Assembly (NCBI GenBank): GCA_002346425.1
Contig: DDZS01000066.1
Location: 2,868-31,886, forward strand
DNA: 29,019 nucleotides
Direction of reading: 5' to 3'
Origin: Alphaproteobacteria bacterium UBA3002
GTDB taxonomy: Bacteria; Pseudomonadota; Alphaproteobacteria; Rickettsiales; UBA3002
The position numbers and the translations under genes were made by a program. How positions within the stretch are numbered: the stretch's first letter is position 1; the number at the start of each line of letters is the position of its first letter. Below, one piece after another: positions 22,645 through 29,019 of the stretch. The notes under the pieces were generated by a model. The model was not told the DNA's origin and did not search any database. It saw only the letters and a program-made list of their open reading frames with translations.

Positions 22645-22704
22645 AGTCGCTAGTCACTGGTCGCGAGTCACGAGATTTTCACTAGTGACTAGCGACTAGC
22701 GACT
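22645..22704. repeat. palindromic array of 7-bp units between uvrA and parE
   Basis: The left arm reads AGTCGCT, AGTCACT, GGTCGCG, AGTCACG in direct succession. After a short A/T-rich centre, the right arm reads AGTGACT, AGCGACT, AGCGACT, which is the reverse complement of the first units. It fills the 69-base gap between the convergent stop codons. No T run follows, so as a terminator it would be weak; it may act as a transcript-end hairpin or be a mobile palindromic repeat. Confidence 0.75.
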
Positions 22705-22705
22705 C

Positions 22706-24697
22706 CTAAACATCCAACTGCTGCAAGATTGCGTTGCCTTGCAGGGCGGTTTGCTCGCAGATGAAATTGTAGCGGAGTTCTGGCTTTTTGCCCATTAGCT
22801 CGGTGACGCGGTTTAGCGTGTCTTCTTCGGAATCACCATCCAGTTGCGCGCGCAGTAAAATGCGTTCGGCGGATTGCATGGTAGTTTCTTTCAGTTGGGC
22901 GGGGGTCATTTCGCCCAGACCCTTAAAGCGTCCGACTTCGACTTTGCCTTTCCCCTTGGAAAGTTTTTCGACCAGCGCGTTCTTTTCGGCATCGTCTTTC
23001 GCGTAATAGCTTTTATTGCTCTGTGTGATGCGGAAAAGTGGCGGTTGCGCGAGGTAGAGATGGCCGTTTTGCACGAGTTCGGGCATTTCCTGAAAGAAAA
23101 ACGTCATCAGTAGGCTGGCAATATGCGCGCCGTCGACATCCGCATCGCACATGATGATGATGCGCTCGTAGCGTAGCTTGCTGATATCGAAATGCTTGCC
23201 CGAGCCGCAGCCCAGCGCGGTCACAATATCTTCGATCTCCTGATTGGCGGCGATTTTGTCTTTGGTGGCGCTGGCGACGTTGAGGATTTTTCCGCGTAAC
23301 GGAAGAATTGCCTGTGTTTCGCGGTTGCGGGCTTGTTTCGCGGAACCGCCCGCCGAATCCCCCTCGACCAGATAAAGTTCAGTGCCGAGGTTAGAATTGC
23401 GCGAACAATCGGCCAGTTTGCCGGGCAGGCGCAGGCGTGTGGTCACCGCTTTACGCGCGACAGACTTGTCCTGCTTGCGTTTCAGACGATCTTCCATGCG
23501 GCTGATGATATGTTCCATCAGCGCGTTGGCGTTGTTCGGGTTGCCGCTAAGCCAGTGATCGAATGGGTCGCGCATCGCCGATTCGGTCAGTTTGGCGGCG
23601 GATTGCATGGCCAGTTTGTCTTTGGTCTGGCCCTGAAACTGCGGGTCTTTAATGAATAGCGATAAAATGCAAATCGCCCCGCCAAGAATATCATCAGCAG
23701 TCACATTCGCCATTTTCTTATTGCCCGACATTTCGCCAAAGGATTTCAGGCTTTTGGTCAGGGCGCTGCGTAACCCGGTTTCATGCGTGCCGCCATCAGG
23801 CGTCGGGATCGTATTACAATAGGACAGGAATTCGCCCGATTCATCGAGCGGCCAGGCGATGGCAAATTCCACCTTGCCCTGATTTTGGGGCAGGGGCGCC
23901 TCGCCACTAAACGCCATTTCGGTCACCGTCGGGCGGTCGTGCAACTCTTCTTTCAGATAATCTTCGATCCCGTTCGGGAAATGGATGACATCTTTCGACG
24001 GGGTGGTGCTTTTTTCGCCGATCAGCTCGGGCGCGCATTCCCAGCGGATTTCGACGCCGCGAAACAGATAGGCTTTGGAATGAATGAATTTATAGACTTT
24101 GTCCGGGTTATATTTTGCCTTATCGCCGAAAATCTGCGCATCCGGGCGAAAGGAAATCCGCGTACCGCGACGGTTTTGCACTTTCCCGGCTTTTTCAATC
24201 TTGCTCATCGCATGGCCGCGTGAATAGGTTTGCACGTAGAGCTGCTGATCGCGCGCGACTTCGACCTCCAGATGCTCGGCCAGCGCGTTGACCACGGAAA
24301 TCCCCACACCGTGCAGACCGCCCGCAGTGTCATAGCTTTTGTCGGAGAATTTGCCGCCCGCATGCAGCGTGGTCATAATGACTTCAAGTGCGGATTTGTT
24401 TTTGAACTTTGGGTGCGGATCGATCGGAATCCCACGGCCATTATCGCTGATAATTACTTCATTTCCGGGCATCAGCGCGACTTCGATGCGGCTGGCGTGC
24501 CCGGCGACGGCTTCATCCATCGAGTTGTCGAAGACTTCGTTAATCAGGTGGTGCATCGCTACTTCGTCGCTACCGCCGATATACATGCCCGGACGGCGGC
24601 GCACCGGCTCCAGCCCCTCTAAAACCTCAATCGAGTCGGCATCGTAATTCTGTTCTTTGGGTTTCGGCTTTTTGCCGCCTTCAAATAAATCGCTCAT
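22706..24697 (-). CDS. parE: DNA topoisomerase IV subunit B
   Basis: ParE is the ATPase subunit of topoisomerase IV, which separates daughter chromosomes. The 663-residue protein has the GHKL ATPase domain (EGLEPVRRRPGMYIGG, NEVFDNSMDEAVAGHA, ISDNGRGIPIDPHPK, GGLHGVGISVVNAL), a transducer domain with QTKDKLA, and the TOPRIM region with YLVEGDSAGGSAKQARNR, DADVDGAHIASLL and RFKGLGEM. It lacks the insertion seen in many proteobacterial GyrB proteins and begins like alphaproteobacterial ParE, so ParE is preferred over GyrB. The start at 24697 has no clear ribosome site. It converges with uvrA. Confidence 0.94.
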   Translation of the reverse strand: MSDLFEGGKKPKPKEQNYDADSIEVLEGLEPVRRRPGMYIGGSDEVAMHHLINEVFDNSMDEAVAGHASRIEVALMPGNEVIISDNGRGIPIDPHPKFKNKSALEVIMTTLHAGGKFSDKSYDTAGGLHGVGISVVNALAEHLEVEVARDQQLYVQTYSRGHAMSKIEKAGKVQNRRGTRISFRPDAQIFGDKAKYNPDKVYKFIHSKAYLFRGVEIRWECAPELIGEKSTTPSKDVIHFPNGIEDYLKEELHDRPTVTEMAFSGEAPLPQNQGKVEFAIAWPLDESGEFLSYCNTIPTPDGGTHETGLRSALTKSLKSFGEMSGNKKMANVTADDILGGAICILSLFIKDPQFQGQTKDKLAMQSAAKLTESAMRDPFDHWLSGNPNNANALMEHIISRMEDRLKRKQDKSVARKAVTTRLRLPGKLADCSRNSNLGTELYLVEGDSAGGSAKQARNRETQAILPLRGKILNVASATKDKIAANQEIEDIVTALGCGSGKHFDISKLRYERIIIMCDADVDGAHIASLLMTFFFQEMPELVQNGHLYLAQPPLFRITQSNKSYYAKDDAEKNALVEKLSKGKGKVEVGRFKGLGEMTPAQLKETTMQSAERILLRAQLDGDSEEDTLNRVTELMGKKPELRYNFICEQTALQGNAILQQLDV

Positions 24698-24740
24698 CCC
24701 GCAGGTGTAGCGGGTGGCTTAACAAAGCGCAAGCCTAGGC

Positions 24741-24962
24741 TCAGTGCGTGTGAAAGGTCTGCTCGACCATTTGCTCACGGCTGGGTGCGCGGCCTTCCCA
24801 TAGCCAATCATGCACCGCGAAGACGCCCGTTTGTACAAATGGCTCAATCAGGCCAATACCGAAGGCGATAAACCAGTCACCGCTGATGAGGTAGGCAACA
24901 TTAATCGCCACCGCCATATGCAGGATACCGTAACTGAATGTTTTTAATGCTAGCCGCTTCAT
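24741..24962 (-). CDS. DUF2061 membrane protein
   Basis: This 73-residue protein has two hydrophobic segments (about 9-26 and 31-50) and fits the DUF2061 pattern: MKRLALKTFSYGILHMAVA, YLISGDWFIAFGIGLIEP, then VFAVHDWLWEGR with the conserved His and Trp. The function of the family is unknown. AGGAGA lies before the ATG at 24962. It is transcribed alone from its own promoter, divergent from the nuo operon, with a Fur-like site at the promoter. Confidence 0.85.
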   Translation of the reverse strand: MKRLALKTFSYGILHMAVAINVAYLISGDWFIAFGIGLIEPFVQTGVFAVHDWLWEGRAPSREQMVEQTFHTH

Positions 24963-24982
24963 TTGCTTCTCCTATCGTTGTC

Positions 24983-25001
24983 GCAACTAATAATCATTCT
25001 T
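24983..25001 (-). promoter_or_regulatory. Fur-like site at the DUF2061 promoter
   Basis: The site matches 13 of 19 positions of the Fur consensus; the core ATAATCATT (24990-24998) is exact. It sits just downstream of the -10 box at 25003-25008, across the predicted transcription start, a position suited to repression. Confidence 0.35.
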
Positions 25002-25002
25002 A

Positions 25003-25031
25003 ACTATAGCACGAATGATGCACCCATGCAA
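25003..25031 (-). promoter_or_regulatory. promoter of the DUF2061 gene
   Basis: On the minus strand: TTGCAT (25026-25031), a 17-base spacer ending in TGC, then TATAGT (25003-25008), giving an extended -10 element. The transcript would start about 35 bases before the ATG. Confidence 0.7.
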
Positions 25032-25078
25032 TAGGCGCCCATAAAAAACCGGTTATTAAATGATTCTAGGATTATGCT

Positions 25079-25106
25079 TTGCATGCCCATAAAAGTTCAG
25101 TATAAC
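25079..25106 (+). promoter_or_regulatory. promoter of the nuo operon
   Basis: TTGCAT (25079-25084), a 16-base spacer ending TTCAG, then TATAAC (25101-25106), 23 bases before the nuoA ATG. The spacer end and both boxes are the same as in the rpsB promoter. Confidence 0.7.
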
Positions 25107-25129
25107 GGCCAAAAATAACAGATAGGCCC

Positions 25130-25495
25130 ATGCAGGATATTGTAACAGGATATTTCCCCATACTGGTGTTTTTAGGCATCGCGACCGTGCTGGCCAGCGT
25201 TATGACCTTTTTGCCAATGCTCATTACCCGCGCAAAGCCGGATAATGAAAAGCTTTCTGCCTATGAGTGCGGGTTTGAACCTTTTGGCGATGCGCGCGGC
25301 GAGTTCGATGTCCGCTTTTATCTGGTGGCCATCCTGTTCATCATCTTCGATTTAGAGGTCGCGTTCCTGTTTCCATGGGCGATAACGCTGGGCTATATCG
25401 GCGAATTCGGTTTCTGGTCAATGATGGCCTTTTTGGGCGTGCTAACCATTGGTTTCATTTACGAATGGAACAAAGGCGCGCTGGAGTGGGAGTAA
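25130..25495 (+). CDS. nuoA: NADH-quinone oxidoreductase subunit A
   Basis: NuoA is a small membrane subunit at the junction of the two arms of complex I. The 121-residue protein has three membrane segments (about 8-30, 62-84, 91-110), the conserved loop KLSAYECGFEPFGDARGEFDVRFY between the first two (with the quinone-site Cys in YECG), and IFDLEVAFLFPW. First gene of the operon; nuoB starts 4 bases after its stop. Confidence 0.97.
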   Translation: MQDIVTGYFPILVFLGIATVLASVMTFLPMLITRAKPDNEKLSAYECGFEPFGDARGEFDVRFYLVAILFIIFDLEVAFLFPWAITLGYIGEFGFWSMMAFLGVLTIGFIYEWNKGALEWE

Positions 25496-25499
25496 TCGC

Positions 25500-26039
25500 A
25501 TGGCATTAATAACCAACTCACAAGCGCTGACTACGGGGCCGGATCAGGATAAATTCCTGAAAGGCGTGACCGAGTCGTTCAACGAAAATGGCTTTGTGGT
25601 CGCCAATCTCAATAAAGTGATCAATTGGGGGCGTACCGGCTCGCTCTGGCCGATGACCTTTGGGCTGGCCTGCTGCGCGGTCGAGATGATGCATGCCGCT
25701 GCCGCGCGTTACGACATGGACCGGTTGGGCCTGCTTTTCCGTCCTTCACCGCGCCAGTCGGATGTGATGATTGTGGCGGGGACGCTATGTAACAAAATGG
25801 CCCCGGCGCTGCGTAAGGTCTATGACCAGATGCCAGAGCCGCGTTATGTGATTTCGATGGGAAGCTGCGCCAATGGCGGGGGGTATTACCATTATTCCTA
25901 TTCCGTCGTGCGCGGTTGCGATCGTATCGTGCCGGTCGATGTCTATGTGCCGGGCTGCCCGCCGACTGCGGAAGCGTTAATGTATGGCGTATTGCAGCTG
26001 CAAAAGAAAATCCACCGTACCGGGACGATCATACGCTAA
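25500..26039 (+). CDS. nuoB: NADH-quinone oxidoreductase subunit B
   Basis: NuoB carries the terminal cluster N2 that passes electrons to quinone. The 179-residue protein shows the N2 ligands: the adjacent Cys 58-59 in FGLACCAVEMM, Cys123 in SMGSCANGGG and Cys153 in YVPGCPPTAEAL. Also visible is RPSPRQSDVMIVAGT. ATG 25500 is chosen over an open upstream extension because GGGAG precedes it and the family begins here. Its TAA overlaps the nuoC ATG by one base. Confidence 0.97.
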   Translation: MALITNSQALTTGPDQDKFLKGVTESFNENGFVVANLNKVINWGRTGSLWPMTFGLACCAVEMMHAAAARYDMDRLGLLFRPSPRQSDVMIVAGTLCNKMAPALRKVYDQMPEPRYVISMGSCANGGGYYHYSYSVVRGCDRIVPVDVYVPGCPPTAEALMYGVLQLQKKIHRTGTIIR

Positions 26040-26656
26040 TGGCTGATAATTATACTGACCTGATCGAATACGCCAAAGAGCGCCAGCATGCGTCGCTGAA
26101 ATCGATCACGCTGACTAATGGCGAAGTCGCCGCGGTCATCGCGCCGGAAGCCCTGCCTTCAATGCTGTCTTTCCTGCGTGATGATGCCAATTGCCAATTC
26201 AAAATGCTGATGGATATTACCGCCGTGGACTACCCTTCGCGTAGCCCGCGTTTCGATGTCGTCTATAATCTGCTTAGCTTGCAGTTGAATCAGCGTATTC
26301 GCTTAAAAGTCGAAGTGGCCGATGGGCAGCAAGTGCCTTCAGTTACCCATCTTTATCCTGCCGCTGGTTGGTTCGAGCGCGAGGTGTGGGATATGTATGG
26401 CGTGGTTTTCTCCGGCAACCCGGACCTGCGCCGCATCTTGACGGATTACGGCTTCGATGGCCACCCGCAGCGTAAGGATTTCCCGCTGACCGGCTATGTG
26501 GAAATGCGCTATGACGAAACCGAAAAACGTGTCTTGTATGAACCGGTGAAACTGCAACAAGCGTTCCGTAATTTCGATTTCCTCAGCCCATGGGAAGGGC
26601 CGCATACGGAATATGATATCTTGCCGGGCGATGAAAAAGCGGTGGAGGCGAAATGA
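26039..26656 (+). CDS. nuoC: NADH-quinone oxidoreductase subunit C
   Basis: NuoC (30-kDa subunit) is part of the peripheral arm next to NuoD. The 205-residue protein ends in the family signature ERE VWDMYGVVFSGNP with LRRILTDYGFDGHPQRKDFP, then FLSPWEG. The start is the ATG that overlaps the nuoB stop; a longer in-frame extension into nuoB is not conserved. NuoC is separate from NuoD here, as is usual in alphaproteobacteria and unlike the NuoCD fusion of E. coli. Confidence 0.96.
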   Translation: MADNYTDLIEYAKERQHASLKSITLTNGEVAAVIAPEALPSMLSFLRDDANCQFKMLMDITAVDYPSRSPRFDVVYNLLSLQLNQRIRLKVEVADGQQVPSVTHLYPAAGWFEREVWDMYGVVFSGNPDLRRILTDYGFDGHPQRKDFPLTGYVEMRYDETEKRVLYEPVKLQQAFRNFDFLSPWEGPHTEYDILPGDEKAVEAK

Positions 26657-27849
26657 CAACGGTTCAAACTCCTGCAATGACTGAGCTAAAAAATATGACG
26701 CTCAATTTTGGGCCGCAGCATCCGGCGGCGCATGGTGTGTTGCGTCTGGTGCTGGAGATGGATGGCGAAGTCGTCGAGCGCGCTGATCCACATATTGGTC
26801 TGCTGCATCGTGGGACTGAGAAGCTGATGGAGCATAAGACCTATCTACAGGCGCTGCCCTATATGGACCGGCTGGATTATGTTTCGCCGATGTCTTACGA
26901 GCATACCTATTCGCTTGCCGTAGAGCGTTTGCTTGGCTGCCAGATTCCCGAGCGTGGACAATATATCCGTGTGATGTTTTTGGAACTAACACGACTGCTC
27001 AATCACATGCTCAACATCACGACGCAAGCGATTGATATTGGCGCGACCACACCGCTGCTCTGGATGTTTGAAGAGCGCGAAAAAATCATGGAATTTTACG
27101 AGCGGGCTTCGGGCGCGCGCTTCCACTCCGCTTATATTCGCCCCGGCGGCGTGCATCAGGACATCCCGAAAGGGATGGAAGACGAGATTTATGCCTTCTG
27201 CGAAGGCTTCCTGCCAATTGTAGACGATGTCGAAGGGCTACTGACCGAAAACCGCATTTTTAAACAGCGCATGGTCGACATCGGCAAAATTACGCTGGAA
27301 GAAGCGCAAGCTTGGGGATTCTCTGGTGTGATGTTGCGCGGGTGCGGTGTTGCGTGGGATCTGCGTCGGGCGCAGCCGTATGAATGTTATAATGAGCTGG
27401 AATTCGATATTCCCATCGGCAAGCATGGCGACTGTTATGATCGTTACCTCTGCCGAATGGAAGAAATGCGTCAATCCATTCGCATCATTAAACAATGCGT
27501 TGAGAAGCTTCCCGGTGGACCGGTCTCCACGCTGGATACGCAAATCAGCCCGCCAAAACGCGACCTGATGAAACATTCCATGGAAGCGCTCATCAATCAT
27601 TTCAAACTCTATACCGAAGGCTATCATGTGCCGCCGGGGGAAACCTATACCGCGACCGAAGTGCCGAAAGGCGAATTTGGGGTATACATGGTATCTGATG
27701 GTACGAATAAGCCCTATCGCTGCAAATTGCGCGCGCCGGGCTTTGCACATTTGCAAGGGCTGGATTTCATGAGTAAAGGCCACATGCTGGCTGACGTCTC
27801 GGCCATTATCGGGACATTAGACATTGTATTTGGAGAGATCGACCGATGA
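26653..27849 (+). CDS. nuoD: NADH-quinone oxidoreductase subunit D
   Basis: NuoD (49-kDa subunit) forms the quinone site with NuoB and descends from the large subunit of NiFe hydrogenases. The 398-residue protein has NFGPQHPAAHGVLRLVLEMDG (18-38) with the quinone-site His, DPHIGLLHRGTEKLMEHKTY, LGATTPLLWMFEEREKI-like helix (IGATTPLLW), RPGGVHQDIPKG and the C-terminal RAPGFAHLQGL followed by DVSAIIGTLDIVFGEIDR. The ATG overlaps the nuoC stop (ATGA). Confidence 0.97.
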   Translation: MTTVQTPAMTELKNMTLNFGPQHPAAHGVLRLVLEMDGEVVERADPHIGLLHRGTEKLMEHKTYLQALPYMDRLDYVSPMSYEHTYSLAVERLLGCQIPERGQYIRVMFLELTRLLNHMLNITTQAIDIGATTPLLWMFEEREKIMEFYERASGARFHSAYIRPGGVHQDIPKGMEDEIYAFCEGFLPIVDDVEGLLTENRIFKQRMVDIGKITLEEAQAWGFSGVMLRGCGVAWDLRRAQPYECYNELEFDIPIGKHGDCYDRYLCRMEEMRQSIRIIKQCVEKLPGGPVSTLDTQISPPKRDLMKHSMEALINHFKLYTEGYHVPPGETYTATEVPKGEFGVYMVSDGTNKPYRCKLRAPGFAHLQGLDFMSKGHMLADVSAIIGTLDIVFGEIDR

Positions 27850-28496
27850 GCGCGCGTCAACCCGCCCCTGACCATATCCAGCCGCGTGAATTCAAATTCA
27901 CGAAGGACAATATGGATATCGTCTATCACCACATCAATAAATATCCGGAAGGCCGCCAGCAAAGCGCGCTATTACCGGTATTGATGCTGGCACAGCGCCA
28001 ACATGAAAACTGGCTGCCGCGTGTGGCAGTAGAGCATGTCGCAGAAATTCTCAACGTACCGTATATTCGTGCATGGGAAGTGGCGACCTTTTACACGATG
28101 TATAACCTCGCGCCGATGGGGCGTCATCATATCCAGATTTGCGGCACGACGCCGTGCTGGCTCTGCGGATCGGATGAGGTGTTCCGCGCCGTGAAAGACG
28201 AGCTAGGTTTGACGCATGGCCACGTCACCGATGATGGTGAGTTCGGCATGACGGAAGTCGAATGTCTCGGTTCCTGTGCGACAGCGCCGATGATGCAGAT
28301 TTCTACATCGAATTGGGATCATTATTTCGAGGATCTGGATTACGAAAACACGCGCAAACTGCTGCAGGAATTAAAGTCCGGCAAAATGCCGAAAATCGGT
28401 TCGCAAAAAGGCCGGGTGAATACTGAGCCGATGGAAGGGCCGACGACCCTGCTGGATCAACAAAGCGATTACGAAAAAAGCAAGAAGGCCGGGTGA
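27846..28496 (+). CDS. nuoE: NADH-quinone oxidoreductase subunit E
   Basis: NuoE (24-kDa subunit) binds the 2Fe-2S cluster N1a beside NuoF. The 216-residue protein has the ligands Cys99 and Cys104 in ICGTTPCWLCGS and Cys140 and Cys144 in ECLGSCATAPMM. The first motif contains an extra Cys107 where Arg is more usual. A charged tail of about 40 residues follows the core. The ATG overlaps the nuoD stop (ATGA) and the TGA overlaps the nuoF ATG by one base. Confidence 0.97.
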   Translation: MSARQPAPDHIQPREFKFTKDNMDIVYHHINKYPEGRQQSALLPVLMLAQRQHENWLPRVAVEHVAEILNVPYIRAWEVATFYTMYNLAPMGRHHIQICGTTPCWLCGSDEVFRAVKDELGLTHGHVTDDGEFGMTEVECLGSCATAPMMQISTSNWDHYFEDLDYENTRKLLQELKSGKMPKIGSQKGRVNTEPMEGPTTLLDQQSDYEKSKKAG

Positions 28497-29019
28497 TGTT
28501 AAAAGACGAAGATCGCATTTTCACCAATCTCTACGGGTTTCAGGACTGGAATCTGAAAGCCGCGATGAATCGTGGCGATTGGGATAACACCAAAGGCCTG
28601 TTAGAGCTTGGACGTGAGAAGATTATCGAAGAAGTTAAAGCCTCCGGCCTACGTGGCCGCGGCGGAGCGGGCTTCTCGGCGGGAATGAAATGGTCATTTA
28701 TGCCCAAGCAATCCGATGGCCGACCGTCTTATCTGGTCGTCAACGCCGATGAGGGCGAGCCGGGGACGTGTAAAGACCGTGAGATGATGCGGCATGACAC
28801 GCATAAACTGATCGAAGGCTGCCTGATCGCTGGTTTTGCGATCAATGCGGTTGCGGCCTATATTTACATTCGCGGTGAATATCAGCATGAAGCCAAAGTG
28901 CTGAATGAAGCGATTCAGGAAGCGTATAAAGAAGGATTGTTGGGGAAAAATGCGTGTAAGTCAGGCTTTGATTTTGATGTCTATGTGCACGAAGGTTCTG
29001 GGGCTTATATATGTGGCGA
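28496..29019 (+). CDS. nuoF: NADH-quinone oxidoreductase subunit F, 5' part
   Basis: NuoF (51-kDa subunit) binds FMN, NADH and cluster N3 and is the entry point for electrons. The first 174 residues are in the window, beginning MLKDEDRIFTNLYG. Visible are the Gly-rich NADH-binding segment GLRGRGGAGFSAGMKW, the FMN-binding VVNADEGEPGTCKDRE and, at the window end, HEGSGAYICG. The residue before the conserved GAYICG is Ser in place of the more usual Ala. The gene is intact up to the window edge and has no stop. Confidence 0.96.
   Translation, partial: MLKDEDRIFTNLYGFQDWNLKAAMNRGDWDNTKGLLELGREKIIEEVKASGLRGRGGAGFSAGMKWSFMPKQSDGRPSYLVVNADEGEPGTCKDREMMRHDTHKLIEGCLIAGFAINAVAAYIYIRGEYQHEAKVLNEAIQEAYKEGLLGKNACKSGFDFDVYVHEGSGAYICG

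Noticed and set aside
22706..24697. Reading the gene as gyrB
   Set aside because: The length, N-terminal start and lack of a large insertion in the TOPRIM region fit ParE better; a genome with one type II topoisomerase only could still change the label.
24724..24746. Perfect palindrome AGCCTAGGCT between parE and the DUF2061 gene as a terminator
   Set aside because: It has no loop and no T run, so it cannot form a stable terminator hairpin as it stands.

Overview
The window looks like a chromosomal segment of an alphaproteobacterium of moderate GC that I cannot place further. The reasons are a fused ispDF gene beside a dusB/nifR3-type gene, a yajC-secD-Mth938 cluster, an alphaproteobacterial-style nuoABCDEF order with overlapping genes, and a ribosomal protein S2 with a long charged tail. 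Nothing resembles a phage, an insertion sequence or a CRISPR array. Coding density is high, and no stretch without a gene exceeds 300 bases.

Layout. 1-43: 5' half of a tRNA-Met (minus strand). 93-1561: PRC-barrel protein and P19-type periplasmic metal protein (minus), then a small secreted acidic protein (plus) ending at a clear terminator. 1706-2501: host-attachment-family protein followed by two very small plus-strand ORFs. 2498-3861: RidA-family protein and DusB (minus). 3892-6413: ispDF, a GFA-family protein, pgpA and pncC (plus), closed by a terminator hairpin shared with the convergent tsf. 6468-8512: rpsB-tsf (minus), with a structured leader and a strong intergenic hairpin. 8658-12415: two divergent genes of unknown function; the larger encodes an 836-residue protein with a clear internal duplication, and their shared upstream region holds two Pho-box-like direct repeats. 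12412-12882: ssb, whose leader is a double-hairpin palindromic repeat. 12997-15566: rpmG-yajC-secD-Mth938 (minus) without secF. 15659-17839: galU and ugd (plus), which make UDP-glucose and UDP-glucuronate. 17863-19588: a redoxin-like protein and a GT87-like membrane glycosyltransferase (minus). 19691-24697: uvrA and parE converge on a palindromic array of 7-bp units. 24741-24962: a DUF2061 membrane protein. 25130 to the end: nuoA-B-C-D-E and the start of nuoF, the peripheral arm and first membrane subunit of respiratory complex I.

Most genes are housekeeping: isoprenoid and phospholipid synthesis, translation, protein export, DNA repair and topology, respiration. Several promoters can be read directly and share one layout, a TTGCAT- or TTGACA-like -35 box, a 16-17 bp spacer and a TATAAC-like -10 box. 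The most unusual part is the divergent pair at 8658-12415, which I cannot assign to a known family.
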